Of a DNA stretch of 36,463 nucleotides, positions 24,196 through 32,739 are shown one piece after another. The notes beneath the pieces are model-generated. The model worked only from the letters and a program-made list of their open reading frames with translations. It was not told the origin of the DNA and ran no database searches. The stretch is from CBDUQI01 sp965369325. Its GTDB lineage: Bacteria > Pseudomonadota > Gammaproteobacteria > Steroidobacterales > JBCBZW01. The first letter of the stretch is position 1. The number at the start of each line of letters is the position of its first letter. Position numbers and translations under genes: made by a program. Location of the stretch: the NCBI GenBank assembly GCA_965369325.1, contig CBDUQI010000035.1, positions 1 through 36,463 on the forward strand. The letters are read 5' to 3'.

Positions 24196-25176
24196 ATGCA
24201 CAAACTTAAGCCTGCAGCGCCTAGGCTGCTTGATCTGCATCCCCACGTTGATGATTTGGAGGCCAGCCTGATTGACGGCTTGGCACTGGCACAAAAACGC
24301 TTGCCCTCGCTGTATTTTTACGACGAGTATGGCTCCCAACTATTCGACGATATCTGCGAGTTACCCGAGTACTACCCCACTCGCACCGAGCTTGCGATCA
24401 TGCAGGAGAACATCGCAGATATCTGCGTGCACGTGGGCGCACAGGCCTCGTTGATCGAACTGGGTAGCGGCTCCAGTCTAAAGACACGGCTGCTGCTGGA
24501 GCACCTTCCACGGCTGGCCGCGTATGTGCCCGTGGACATCTCAAAAGACCATCTGCTCAACGCAGCCACGGACATCGCGCAGGACTACCCGGCCATTGAA
24601 GTGCTGCCCGTGTGCGCCGACTTTACCGAACCGTTCGCGCTACCCTCGCCCGCGGTCATGCCGCGGCGCAATCTGCTGTACTTTCCGGGCTCGACGATTG
24701 GCAACTTCGATCCGGCCGGGGCACTGTCTTTACTGATATCGATGCGCAAGATCGCCAAACCCGGCGGCGCCGCCTTGATCGGTGTGGACTTACGCAAAGA
24801 CCGGGCGACGCTGGAAGCTGCCTACAACGATGCGCAAGGCGTCACCGCAGCCTTCAACCTGAACATGCTCACGCGCCTGAACCGCGAGATGGAGGCCAAC
24901 TTTGATGTGGATGCGTTCGCCCATCGAGCAATCTGGAACGACGCACAGGGCCGTATCGAGATGCATCTGGTGAGTCAGCGGCAACAGTCCGCGACGGTGG
25001 CCGGACGTGAGTTTCACTTTGATCGTGATGAGTACATTCTGACCGAGTATTCTCACAAGTACACGTTGGAGCAATTCGCCTCGCTGGCGCGAGATGCCGG
25101 ATTCCAAGTGGATACGGTATGGACCGATCCCAGGCAGTTGTTCAGCGTGCAGATGCTGGCCTGCCCTGAGGTGTGA
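24196..25176 (+). CDS. egtD: L-histidine N-alpha-methyltransferase EgtD
   Basis: The 326-residue protein matches EgtD over its full usual length. The substrate-binding start reads SLYFYDEYGSQLFDDICELP and EYYPTRTELAIM; the S-adenosylmethionine motif is LIELGSGSSLKTRLLLEHL (86-104); further conserved parts are YVPVDISKDHL, LLYFPGSTIGNF and the C-terminal HKYTLEQFASLARDAGF. Known: EgtD trimethylates histidine to hercynine, the substrate of EgtB. It lies 24 bases after egtB, so the two are surely co-transcribed. Confidence 0.95.
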   Translation: MHKLKPAAPRLLDLHPHVDDLEASLIDGLALAQKRLPSLYFYDEYGSQLFDDICELPEYYPTRTELAIMQENIADICVHVGAQASLIELGSGSSLKTRLLLEHLPRLAAYVPVDISKDHLLNAATDIAQDYPAIEVLPVCADFTEPFALPSPAVMPRRNLLYFPGSTIGNFDPAGALSLLISMRKIAKPGGAALIGVDLRKDRATLEAAYNDAQGVTAAFNLNMLTRLNREMEANFDVDAFAHRAIWNDAQGRIEMHLVSQRQQSATVAGREFHFDRDEYILTEYSHKYTLEQFASLARDAGFQVDTVWTDPRQLFSVQMLACPEV

Positions 25177-25228
25177 TGCCGGGCGGCGGCGGGGCGCGAT
25201 GAGGCTCGCAGCGTGTTAACTGCGCACG

Positions 25229-25498
25229 TTACTCCGGCGCGACATAGCCTTCGGGTGTTGTCGCACCTTCGCCGAAGAAGAACTTTTCCATCTCGCCTTC
25301 TAGAAACTTGCGCGCTTTGGCTTCGAACGGCGTCAGCCGGTATTCGTTAATCAGCATTGTCTGGTGCGCCACCCAGCGCTGCCACGCCTCGGCACTCACG
25401 TTGTTGTAGATACGCTCGCCCAGTTCGCCCGGATAAGGCTGATAGTCCAGCCCGTCGGCCTCAGCGCCAAGCAATACACATGTCACCTTGCGGGTCAT
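25229..25498 (-). CDS. yggX: YggX family oxidative damage protection / iron trafficking protein
   Basis: The 89-residue protein has the YggX signature: MTRKVTCVLLGAEADGLDYQ with the conserved Cys7, then PYPGELGERIYNNVSAEAW and QRWVAHQTMLINEYRLTP, and an FLEGEMEKFFFGEG end. Known: YggX protects iron-sulfur enzymes from oxidants and may help iron trafficking in the cytoplasm. It follows mutY with a 96-base gap, the same order as in E. coli, which fits MutY being an iron-sulfur enzyme. An AGGAA ribosome site lies 6 bases before the ATG. It converges on egtD, 52 bases away. Confidence 0.95.
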   Translation of the reverse strand: MTRKVTCVLLGAEADGLDYQPYPGELGERIYNNVSAEAWQRWVAHQTMLINEYRLTPFEAKARKFLEGEMEKFFFGEGATTPEGYVAPE

Positions 25499-25594
25499 GT
25501 CAGTTCCTCATACAGATAGATAGTGAGTCGGGTCCGGACGATCACGACACGGGAGCGGTGTGCCTTTGTGAAACACTCACGCCAAGCACTAGAC

Positions 25595-26689
25595 CTACAG
25601 CTCGCCCAACCGCTCCAACAGATCCTGAACCGGCGCTGCCAGCCCCAGGGCCTTCGGCGCTGCGGTGTTATACCAGACCTGCGTGGTGTCATCCAGAACC
25701 ACCTGTGGCGTGCCCACAAGGCGCACTAGCTGCGGGGTGATATCCAGGTGGAAATGACTGAAGGTATGACGCACAACATCCCAGGTGGCCGCGTGCTTGG
25801 CCTCCACCCCGAGGTGCTGACGCACCCACGCCAACGCGTCATCCTCCGGCCCCAGCTCCGGGAAGCTCCACAGCCCGCCCCAGATGCCCGCCGGAGGGCG
25901 CCGCTCGACCAGCACCCCGCCGTCGGGGTGTAGCACCATGAGCATGCGGGTAGCACGCACTGGCACCGCCTTACGCGGCCGCTTGCCGGGCAGTTCGCTC
26001 TGGCGCCCAGCCAGCCTTGCAGCGCAATCCGCCTGCAGCGGGCAGTCTTCGCACAGCGGGGTACTGCGCCGGCACACGGTCGCTCCCAGATCCATGACTG
26101 CCTGGGTGTAGATCGCGACGTATTGCGCGGGCGTGTGTTGCTCGGCCAGCTCCCACAACTGCCGTTCGACCTTGGGGGCGCCTGGCCAGCCGTCAATCGC
26201 ATGATAGCGCGCCAGTACGCGCTTGACGTTGCCATCCAGTATGGGGTGTCGCTGGTCGCGCGCGAGCGCCAGAATGGCCCCGGCGGTGGAGCGCCCAACG
26301 CCCGGCAACGCGTGCACCTGAGCCAGTTGGTCCGGAAACTCCCCCGCGTACTTAGCACAGATCAGTCGCGCAGCGGCATGCAGATTGCGCGCCCGCGCGT
26401 AATAACCCAGACCCGACCAGTGATGCAGCACCTCGTCCATGGGAGCATCCGCCAGCGCGCGCACATCCGGAAAGCGCACCACAAAGCGTTCGTAGTAAGG
26501 GATGACGGTGCCCACCTGGGTCTGCTGCAGCATGATCTCCGACACCCATACGCGATACGCGGTGGGCTCGACTTGCCAAGGCAGATCGTGACGGCCGTGC
26601 TGCGCATGCCAGTGCAGCAAACGTGCTGCGACGCTCGGGACGTGCGAGGCCTGCACATCGTCGCCGCCCGAGCCACCCAAATTAGTCAT
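25595..26689 (-). CDS. mutY: A/G-specific adenine glycosylase MutY
   Basis: The 364-residue protein shows all MutY parts. The catalytic Glu51 is in SEIMLQQTQV; the helix-hairpin-helix is LPGVGRSTAGAIL; the catalytic Asp152 is in PILDGNVKRVLAR; the [4Fe-4S] ligands Cys206, Cys213, Cys216 and Cys222 have the C-x6-C-x2-C-x5-C spacing. The C-terminal NUDIX-like domain (about 240-360) that recognises 8-oxoguanine contains GIWGGLWSFPEL and the FSHFHLD motif. Known: it removes adenine mispaired with 8-oxoG. The ATG at 26689 has GGAG 5 bases upstream and is preferred to a GTG two codons earlier. It heads the mutY-yggX unit. Confidence 0.96.
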   Translation of the reverse strand: MTNLGGSGGDDVQASHVPSVAARLLHWHAQHGRHDLPWQVEPTAYRVWVSEIMLQQTQVGTVIPYYERFVVRFPDVRALADAPMDEVLHHWSGLGYYARARNLHAAARLICAKYAGEFPDQLAQVHALPGVGRSTAGAILALARDQRHPILDGNVKRVLARYHAIDGWPGAPKVERQLWELAEQHTPAQYVAIYTQAVMDLGATVCRRSTPLCEDCPLQADCAARLAGRQSELPGKRPRKAVPVRATRMLMVLHPDGGVLVERRPPAGIWGGLWSFPELGPEDDALAWVRQHLGVEAKHAATWDVVRHTFSHFHLDITPQLVRLVGTPQVVLDDTTQVWYNTAAPKALGLAAPVQDLLERLGEL

Positions 26690-26858
26690 CGCCACTCCAG
26701 TGCTCGCCCGCAGTCCCCTCCGACAGCGCGTACTCGATCGGGGTTACCGCCCCGCTGCCGGGCGCCTTATCAAAGCGCCACCGGCTGTGGCTAAACCTAA
26801 GATCGCTTTGCGCGGGAATAATGGTCCTCTCCAAAGGCGTGTAACGACTCGCCTGCAT
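26682..26858 (-). CDS. Possible small protein overlapping the mutY start
   Basis: A 58-residue frame starts at ATG 26858 (or GTG 26876) and reads MQASRYTPLERTIIPAQSDL then RFSHSRWRFDK and GEHWSGDD. Its TAA stop overlaps the mutY start (ATGACTAA), an arrangement typical of translational coupling. I recognise no family and see no strong ribosome site, so it may be a leader peptide for mutY or only a chance frame. Confidence 0.3.
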   Translation of the reverse strand: MQASRYTPLERTIIPAQSDLRFSHSRWRFDKAPGSGAVTPIEYALSEGTAGEHWSGDD

Positions 26859-26900
26859 TTTCTCGACATGGCGCACATCGCGGCAACTAGCAGTACATAA

Positions 26901-27002
26901 TTAGTGACCAACGAACTCACCATATGTTCGTTTTCGCTGCAGGGCAAGGGTGCTCCCGAACAGCAGTATCAGCCAACCGAACGGGCCGGCCTTAGCGGGC
27001 AT
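26901..27002 (-). CDS. Possible 33-residue membrane peptide overlapping the SRPBCC gene end
   Basis: The frame ATG 27002 to TAA 26901 reads MPAKAGPFGWLILLFGSTLA followed by LQRKR and a short polar end: one hydrophobic helix followed by a basic cluster. Its ATG lies within the last codons of the SRPBCC gene, 11 bases overlapping. It may be a coupled small membrane protein. It also resembles a C-terminal anchor (hydrophobic helix plus RKR) that a single frameshift would attach to the SRPBCC protein. Confidence 0.3.
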   Translation of the reverse strand: MPAKAGPFGWLILLFGSTLALQRKRTYGEFVGH

Positions 27003-27627
27003 CCAGTTGCTCATCCGTGTTGCTTGGACGGGCAGCGATCTCGCGTGCAAACAGCTCCAGGCGTTCCACCGCCCCTTCTGCACCCCGCTTCAGGCTACGC
27101 TTGACGGCCCACGGCCCTAGCACCGGCGGGATCCAGAAATCCGGTTCCATCTCAAGCACATAGTCAATCCGGGTACCGCCGTCCATAGGCGAAAGCTCCC
27201 AGGTAGCCTCGCCGTAGCGTGCGCCGCTACTGCGATCAGCCAGCACACTGGCCTGCACCCGGTGGTGGGGCTCAGCCTTCAGGCGCTCCACCCGCTCGAT
27301 GCTCTTGCACAAAAACGCGACGCAACCGCGCGTCAGCGTATACACGACGCCGCCCACGCCGACCGGGTCGCGCTCGATAAAGTGGCTCTCCACGAATACG
27401 CTGGAGATCTTGTGAAAGTTATCGTAGTCGGTTAGAAACTCGAACACCGCCTCGGGTGGCGCCTGCACCACACTCAATGACGTGACGATATAGCGGCCGG
27501 CCTTTTTCTTTACCCCGATGCTCTGAATCTCAGCCGCGTTAGCGGTGCCCGTCAAACACCCCAGCAGCGCCACGCCGGCCACAGCCGCAAGGCGGCCAGT
27601 CGCAACGATTAAACGTGAGCTACCCAC
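26992..27627 (-). CDS. Exported SRPBCC (START-like) domain protein
   Basis: The 211-residue protein has a signal peptide (about 1-31, ending TANA). The mature part is one SRPBCC/polyketide-cyclase-like domain: VVQAPPEAVFEFLTDYDNFH near its start, then SVFVESHFIERDPVG, GEATWELSPMDGGTRIDYVL, and the long C-terminal helix SLKRGAEGAVERLELFAREI. Known: such domains form a deep pocket for lipids or other hydrophobic ligands; periplasmic examples have few assigned roles. Its GTG start directly follows the asmA-like stop (TGAGTG), so the two are translationally coupled. That suggests a shared role in lipid or outer-membrane upkeep (inference). Confidence 0.8.
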   Translation of the reverse strand: MGSSRLIVATGRLAAVAGVALLGCLTGTANAAEIQSIGVKKKAGRYIVTSLSVVQAPPEAVFEFLTDYDNFHKISSVFVESHFIERDPVGVGGVVYTLTRGCVAFLCKSIERVERLKAEPHHRVQASVLADRSSGARYGEATWELSPMDGGTRIDYVLEMEPDFWIPPVLGPWAVKRSLKRGAEGAVERLELFAREIAARPSNTDEQLDAR

Positions 27628-30030
27628 TCAGTCGCCGCCGAACAGGTCCTTGAGTTTCTTCTTCAACTCATCCTCAGGGGATATCTCCTCCTCTTCGCCC
27701 GGCGCCTCACCCTCGGCGGCTGCCTCTCCTTCGGCAGCGCCATCGTCGTCTTTGTCGGAATCACCACCGCCCAACAACCGGTTGAGCAGGCGGTCTTTGG
27801 CTTTGTCTACCTCTTCTTTCACCCGCTGCTCGGCCAACGCTTTCACGATATTGCCCCAGTCCAGTTTTGGGTTCGAGATGGTGCCGCCCACGATCAGCGG
27901 CACCGTCTTACCCGCTAGTTGGTTCGCATCCGCTGGCATATCCGGCGTGCTCACAAACTTAACGTCCAGACGATACTCAAGCGCACTGGTGGGGAAATTA
28001 ACACTGCCTGCGCCACTGGCCTGCATAAACGGCATGCTGGCACTCAAGTCATCATTGCGCAGCACACCGTTGTTAATCACCGCCGTACCGCCCAGGTCCG
28101 CAAAGCGGGTACGCCCGGCGCTGCCTCCTTCCGGGTTAGCGCCTTTCCCAAACGCTGCCATCGCGCGCTGCACCTCATACCAGACGTCTACACCTTCAAA
28201 TGCGCCGTCGGCAAAACGGAAAGCCGCATCGCCGCTAAGCGTCTTTTGCAGCGCCGAGACCGTGCGCCCTTCGCCGCGCGCTTTGATGTTGCCACTAAGG
28301 GTGCCACTCATCCTGGCAATGCCGTACATGTCCTTGCTCAACGCACCAAAGTCGACGTCCGCCAGCCGCTCGTTAATCGCAACGATGGGCTGCGCACCCT
28401 TGGCCTGCAGACGAATGTCACCCTGATAAGTACCACCGTACAGTTTGGCCTTTGCCGGGTGGATGCGCACCGCGTCGTCCTTCATCAGCACACCGATATC
28501 CACCTCCGAGGAGCGCAGGCCACCAAAGCTTGCCTGACCGATCTTCAATGCGCCTTTTACGTCCAGCCCCTTAAGCTCATCCGCGGGAATAGCCACCTCG
28601 TCATCTGCCTGCGCCTGTGCACCGGCATCCGAGGCGGGCGCCATATAGCGATCCAGCGCAAGCGTGTCTGCCGCAAGGGTAAAGCGTACCTTCGGATCGT
28701 TGAAGTCCGCCACGGACATCTCACCGGTCATCACCGTATCGTCCAGGTTCATCTGCAGCTTGGTCAGGTTCGCCTTGGTGGAGGAGATCCCATAGTTGCT
28801 CCGGAGCGTAACGCGCTGCAACGCCGCTGGGTCCGCTGTCACATACTCCTGGGCACCCAAACGCTGCATAAGCTGCTTGGGCGAGAACTCCGCCACCCGG
28901 AGCTGGCCGCTAAACCGATAGTCGCTCAAGATGTCGGCTCCGGAGACGCTGCCGTTCAACTTCAAGCCGTAGGCGCCCGCGACCATCTCGTGCAGCTTCA
29001 TCGTTTCCTGCTTAAGCGAGCCCGTGAATGCCTTGGCATTAAGCGTCATCAACGTCTTCTCACCCGGAATACCTGCGCCCGCCAGATCAAACGCAATGGC
29101 CGGGGTTTCTAGTGAGAAGGTGTCAAACTTTTGCAGTGAAATCTTAGGTGATTCGATATCAATGTTGAGCGAGCTGAGCGGATCGCCGCTGCCAGAGCCG
29201 GAGATGTTGATCTTGGGCGCAATCACCTGCGCGTCCTCGCCGCTCAGCGCCAGCCGCTCACCACCTATGTCGATCACCAGCGGCGAGACCGGTAGTTCCT
29301 TACCGTTCAGGCTGAGTTTCAGTGACGGGTTAGTCAGCGCGTAATTGCCGTTGTTGGGGTCGACATCGGCAACACCGCTGCCTTGCAGAGCACCCTCCAT
29401 ATCCGGGTTGCGGGCGTTCAGCTTGAGGCTGGTCGAAAAATCAATCGGTTGACCAATCATCACCGAACCGGTGCTCAGATCCCAGTCGCTGATGCGGTAC
29501 TCCGACTTGGCTGCCTTGTCTAAGTAAGTGAGCGCCGCATCGGTTAATTCCACCCCGTTCACTTCGCCCAGATCAAACCCCGGAGTACTGCCCCCGGGCG
29601 CGTCAGACGCGTCGCCCTCACCGCCCAGTTGCATAAAGTCGTCCCAGTTGTTGCGGCCATTAGCGCCCTTCACCAACTTCAGGGCAAACCCATCCAGCGA
29701 CACCTTGCCCACCTCCATGCGACGGGCAAGCAATGGTTTCACCTGCACCCCCACCGCAGCACCAGTCATGCGGAAAAACGGCTCATCGCCGTAGCCGGGG
29801 GCATCGCTTAGGGTGGTCGGCCCCATCTTAAAGCCCAACCGCGGGAAAAAGCTCAGCTCCAGATCGCCCTCAATATTCAAATCGCGTCCGGTTTTGTCTT
29901 TGACCACTTTGGTAATCTGGTTTTTGTAGTCATTGGGATCGAAGGTGACGGCGAAGATCACGCCTGCCACCACGACCAGCAGCAACGCCAGGGCGACACC
30001 GATGAGTATAAATTTGATGATTTTGGTCAT
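27628..30030 (-). CDS. AsmA family protein
   Basis: The 800-residue protein begins with one membrane helix (about 5-28, FILIGVALALLLVVVAGVIF). The AsmA N-terminal signature follows (FDPNDYKNQITKVVKDKTGR, DLNIEGDLELSFFPRLGF). The long beta-rich periplasmic body ends in the AsmA C-terminal domain with SGTLSGNIKARGEG, LSGDAAFRFADGAFEGVDV and the PLIVGGTISNPKLDW motif at about 717-731. Known: AsmA-like proteins are bridge-like lipid transfer proteins that carry phospholipid across the periplasm. The last 45 residues are an acidic Asp/Glu/Gly-rich tail ending in a Lys-rich helix. Placement before mutY matches a widespread gammaproteobacterial order, here with a secreted SRPBCC gene inserted. Confidence 0.9.
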   Translation of the reverse strand: MTKIIKFILIGVALALLLVVVAGVIFAVTFDPNDYKNQITKVVKDKTGRDLNIEGDLELSFFPRLGFKMGPTTLSDAPGYGDEPFFRMTGAAVGVQVKPLLARRMEVGKVSLDGFALKLVKGANGRNNWDDFMQLGGEGDASDAPGGSTPGFDLGEVNGVELTDAALTYLDKAAKSEYRISDWDLSTGSVMIGQPIDFSTSLKLNARNPDMEGALQGSGVADVDPNNGNYALTNPSLKLSLNGKELPVSPLVIDIGGERLALSGEDAQVIAPKINISGSGSGDPLSSLNIDIESPKISLQKFDTFSLETPAIAFDLAGAGIPGEKTLMTLNAKAFTGSLKQETMKLHEMVAGAYGLKLNGSVSGADILSDYRFSGQLRVAEFSPKQLMQRLGAQEYVTADPAALQRVTLRSNYGISSTKANLTKLQMNLDDTVMTGEMSVADFNDPKVRFTLAADTLALDRYMAPASDAGAQAQADDEVAIPADELKGLDVKGALKIGQASFGGLRSSEVDIGVLMKDDAVRIHPAKAKLYGGTYQGDIRLQAKGAQPIVAINERLADVDFGALSKDMYGIARMSGTLSGNIKARGEGRTVSALQKTLSGDAAFRFADGAFEGVDVWYEVQRAMAAFGKGANPEGGSAGRTRFADLGGTAVINNGVLRNDDLSASMPFMQASGAGSVNFPTSALEYRLDVKFVSTPDMPADANQLAGKTVPLIVGGTISNPKLDWGNIVKALAEQRVKEEVDKAKDRLLNRLLGGGDSDKDDDGAAEGEAAAEGEAPGEEEEISPEDELKKKLKDLFGGD

Positions 30031-30271
30031 AACAAATGCATCCGGGGAATGGCGAACGTGAGGCAGTGCCCAACATAATCATTTGGCTGGGTAAAATACA
30101 CTGAATACTGTGACAAATCGTCCGCATGCCGCTTCACATATTCGCCTACAAACAGACATAACATCCGAATTTTGCTTAAGAATTCGGCTCTGTGACTTGA
30201 TTCACTGCGGCTTAACATGTGCCAGCCTATCTTGATGATCGTTCAATGCACAGCAACGGAGATGCGAAGCA

Positions 30272-30580
30272 GTGGAAGATTTCACAAATCATGGGAGGCG
30301 AGGCCTCACGCAGGGATCGCTCGGGCAACGTCCACGACAGGGCATCAACGGCCAGCGTGCCAGCGTGAGTGGTGGCACTTTTGGGCGCCCTGCCCCCGGG
30401 GGCTCAAACCCGCCGGGGACTAACAACGATCAGGCCGACAGTACCGATCTGCCAGTGAAAAGCTGGGAGGCATATAAAACCTGGTGTGATCAGATTAAAG
30501 ACAACTGGGAAGAGCAGACGGAGGAGAGTACCAGCGCCAATATGCACCCGGCTCCGCCGACCAACCGCTGGAACAGTTAA
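30272..30580 (+). CDS. Hypothetical small protein
   Basis: A 102-residue frame starts from GTG, with a GGAG-like ribosome site about 11 bases upstream. The first half is Gly/Arg/Pro-rich and looks disordered (GGTFGRPAPGGSNPPG). The second half is more protein-like: SWEAYKTWCDQIKDNWEEQT. There is no signal peptide or membrane segment. It lies alone between asmA-like and lpxA, both on the other strand. I do not recognise it; the frame may be real only in its second half. Confidence 0.4.
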   Translation: MEDFTNHGRRGLTQGSLGQRPRQGINGQRASVSGGTFGRPAPGGSNPPGTNNDQADSTDLPVKSWEAYKTWCDQIKDNWEEQTEESTSANMHPAPPTNRWNS

Positions 30581-30668
30581 AACTCATCGCCGCGTGGCGG
30601 CAGTGCCGCCAGGCGGAGGAGCCGCGTGATCGGGCAGGCCCGCAATGTGGGGCGGACCGTTCGCCCTG

Positions 30669-31466
30669 CTACATCAGGTCTTTTAGTTCTTCCCTGGCGT
30701 CCGGACCGGCGAACCCGTAGCGGCCGCGCTTGCTCGGCATCGCCAGCCACTCTCGTAAGTGATCGGCTTCCGGCGTGCTCGGCTCTTCCGGCACCTCGCT
30801 GCCAGCGCGTACCGCCCTGAAGACGTTCTCCAGCGCCCGGTAACGCTCGCCCTTGATGCCACGTCGACGTAGCCCGATGGTATTCAATCGATAGTGCTTA
30901 ATCGGGTTACCTGCCACCAGCGAGTACGGCAGCACATCTTTGCGCACGGCCAGGTAGCCGGCCACCATGGCGTAGGCGCCAATGCGCACAAACTGGTGCA
31001 CCATCGTACCGCCTCCCAAAATGGCGTAGTCACCGAGCTGGGTATGTCCGCCCAGACACACCTGATTGGTCAAGATTACATGGTCGCCCACCTGGCAATC
31101 ATGCGCCACGTGCGAGTAAGCCATTAGAAAACAGTGGGATCCCACCCGTGTGGGGCGGTCCTGTGCGGTGGAGCGGTGCACAGTTACACCCTCGCGCAAC
31201 ACATTGTCATCGCCAATGTGCACCCAGGTTTCGTCGCCCTCGTAGGAGACGTCCTGCCCGGCCTCTCCGATCACAGTTTGTGGCGAGATTCGGTTGCGCT
31301 CACCAATGCGCACCCAGTTGCGAATGACCGCATGGGCGCCCACTACCGTGCCGGTGCCAATATGCACCTCGTCTTCGATAATGGCGTAAGGCTCAACGAC
31401 CACACCGGGGGCCAGTTTCGCCCCGTCCGCGACAATGGCGGTAGGGTGAATCTCAGGTTCGCTCAT
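30669..31466 (-). CDS. lpxA: UDP-sugar acyltransferase LpxA (lipid A biosynthesis)
   Basis: The 265-residue protein is a left-handed beta-helix of hexapeptide repeats (IVADGAKLAPGVVVEPYAII and on) with a C-terminal helical part. The catalytic His122 lies in AYSHVAHDCQVG, matching His125 of the E. coli enzyme, and GGGTMVHQFVRIGAYAMV is typical of LpxA. Known: LpxA transfers an R-3-hydroxyacyl chain from acyl carrier protein to position 3 of UDP-GlcNAc, or of its 3-amino form in some bacteria. It is not in the usual lpxD-fabZ-lpxA-lpxB cluster. It follows a Gfo/Idh/MocA oxidoreductase instead, so it may be a second copy or a 3-amino-specific enzyme. The ATG at 31466 begins the conserved region. 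Confidence 0.9.
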   Translation of the reverse strand: MSEPEIHPTAIVADGAKLAPGVVVEPYAIIEDEVHIGTGTVVGAHAVIRNWVRIGERNRISPQTVIGEAGQDVSYEGDETWVHIGDDNVLREGVTVHRSTAQDRPTRVGSHCFLMAYSHVAHDCQVGDHVILTNQVCLGGHTQLGDYAILGGGTMVHQFVRIGAYAMVAGYLAVRKDVLPYSLVAGNPIKHYRLNTIGLRRRGIKGERYRALENVFRAVRAGSEVPEEPSTPEADHLREWLAMPSKRGRYGFAGPDAREELKDLM

Positions 31467-31580
31467 AGTGCTGCAAAGGTCTCCTACTTCAGTCACATAG
31501 CTTACCAGAGAAGTCACGATACAAGGGCGGCTACGAGGGCCGCCTCACGCCCGGCACGAGCGCGCTGCTGGGCTCAAACG

Positions 31581-32522
31581 CTAGAGCATCTCGCTGATCT
31601 GAATGGCGGTTTGCAGGGCCATGGTGGCCTCCTCGCCTGTGACGGGGGGCTCACACCCGGCCTGGATTGCGGCGATAAAGGCCACCGCTTCCTCCATCAG
31701 CGCGTCGCTCGCCTCGTGCTCGAAGGTTTGCAGGTCTACCTGCGGCCAACCATCTTCACCCAGCGTATCGCGCTTGTGATACACCTTTAGCTGCTTGCTG
31801 TTCAGGTCTGCCGACATATAGGTATCGCTTTGGAACAGACGAATGGAGCGTTCGGTCTTAGCGCTCACGCGACTGGCGGTCAGGTTCGCCACGCAACCGT
31901 TGGTAAACTGCAGCCTGGCGTTCACGATATCGGGCTTATCCGAGAAAACAGCAGTGCCGTTAGCCACCACGCTCTCGATCTGCGCGCCGGCCAGGGTGCG
32001 CACGATGTCGATATCGTGAATCATCAGATCGAGCACCACGTTCACGTCAATGCCGCGTTCTTTGAATGGTGCCACCCGGTTGGCTTCGAAAAACTGCGGC
32101 GCGCGTGTGCGTTCGCGCATGGCCACCACGGCGGGATTAAAGCGCTCCAGATGCCCCACTTGCAGCAGTGCGCCAGAGACCTTGCCCGCATCGATAAGCG
32201 CCTGCGCCTCGGCTACCGTCGAGGTGATGGGTTTTTCCAGCAAGACATGAACGCCCGCCTGCAAAAACGGCAGCGCCACCTCGTAATGCAAAGGCGTGGG
32301 CACCACGATACTCACCGCGTCCACCTGGCCTAATAGCTCCCGATAATCGCCAATCGCCTGCACGCCATGCTCGCTGGCCACGCTCTGGCAGCGTTGCGGA
32401 TCAACGTCCGAAACACCGACTAATTCGCTGCCCTCGATACTGGCAAACTTTTGCGCGTGGAATTTGCCCAGATAACCTACGCCAATCACGGCGGTACGCA
32501 CCCGCTCGCCCGAATTACCCAT
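31581..32522 (-). CDS. Gfo/Idh/MocA family NAD-dependent oxidoreductase, possibly GnnA-like
   Basis: The 313-residue protein has the N-terminal Rossmann fold with RTAVIGVGYLGKFHAQKFAS (GxGxxG motif), the VSDVDPQR strand and VLLEKPITSTVAEAQALIDA with the conserved EKP lysine. The C-terminal alpha/beta domain contains VLDLMIHDIDIVRTLAGAQI with the usual catalytic His/Asp region. Known: in Acidithiobacillus ferrooxidans GnnA, a member of this family, oxidises UDP-GlcNAc at C3 so that GnnB can aminate it for LpxA. The position 114 bases upstream of lpxA on the same strand supports the same role here (inference). No GnnB-type (DegT/DnrJ) aminotransferase is visible. The ATG at 32522 has an AGGT-like site upstream. 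Confidence 0.8.
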   Translation of the reverse strand: MGNSGERVRTAVIGVGYLGKFHAQKFASIEGSELVGVSDVDPQRCQSVASEHGVQAIGDYRELLGQVDAVSIVVPTPLHYEVALPFLQAGVHVLLEKPITSTVAEAQALIDAGKVSGALLQVGHLERFNPAVVAMRERTRAPQFFEANRVAPFKERGIDVNVVLDLMIHDIDIVRTLAGAQIESVVANGTAVFSDKPDIVNARLQFTNGCVANLTASRVSAKTERSIRLFQSDTYMSADLNSKQLKVYHKRDTLGEDGWPQVDLQTFEHEASDALMEEAVAFIAAIQAGCEPPVTGEEATMALQTAIQISEML

Positions 32523-32739
32523 GCACACCTACCCCGTGAACAACGCCAACTCTACCCACCACCATGCCACACAAACCTCTTGTTCGTGCGCGCACCCGTG
32601 AGCGCAGCAGCGCACAGTATAGGCGGTTTCCGACCCAACAGCTGTGCCCGATGCGGTTATCGAGTAGCACCAGACAAGCGTACTTGTTGGCACTATACTC
32701 GCGGCAGTTATCGAGCGCCGCCAACATGAGGGTCCGCCA

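Noticed and set aside
27545..28426. 293-residue plus-strand open frame
   Set aside because: Ser/Pro-rich antisense shadow of the asmA-like gene end, with no recognisable domain.
27919..29112. 397-residue plus-strand open frame
   Set aside because: It lies wholly antisense to the asmA-like gene, is His/Arg-rich and has no family features; it is a high-GC shadow frame.
30893..31790. Plus-strand frames across lpxA and the oxidoreductase
   Set aside because: His/Val/Gly-rich antisense frames caused by the hexapeptide repeats of lpxA.
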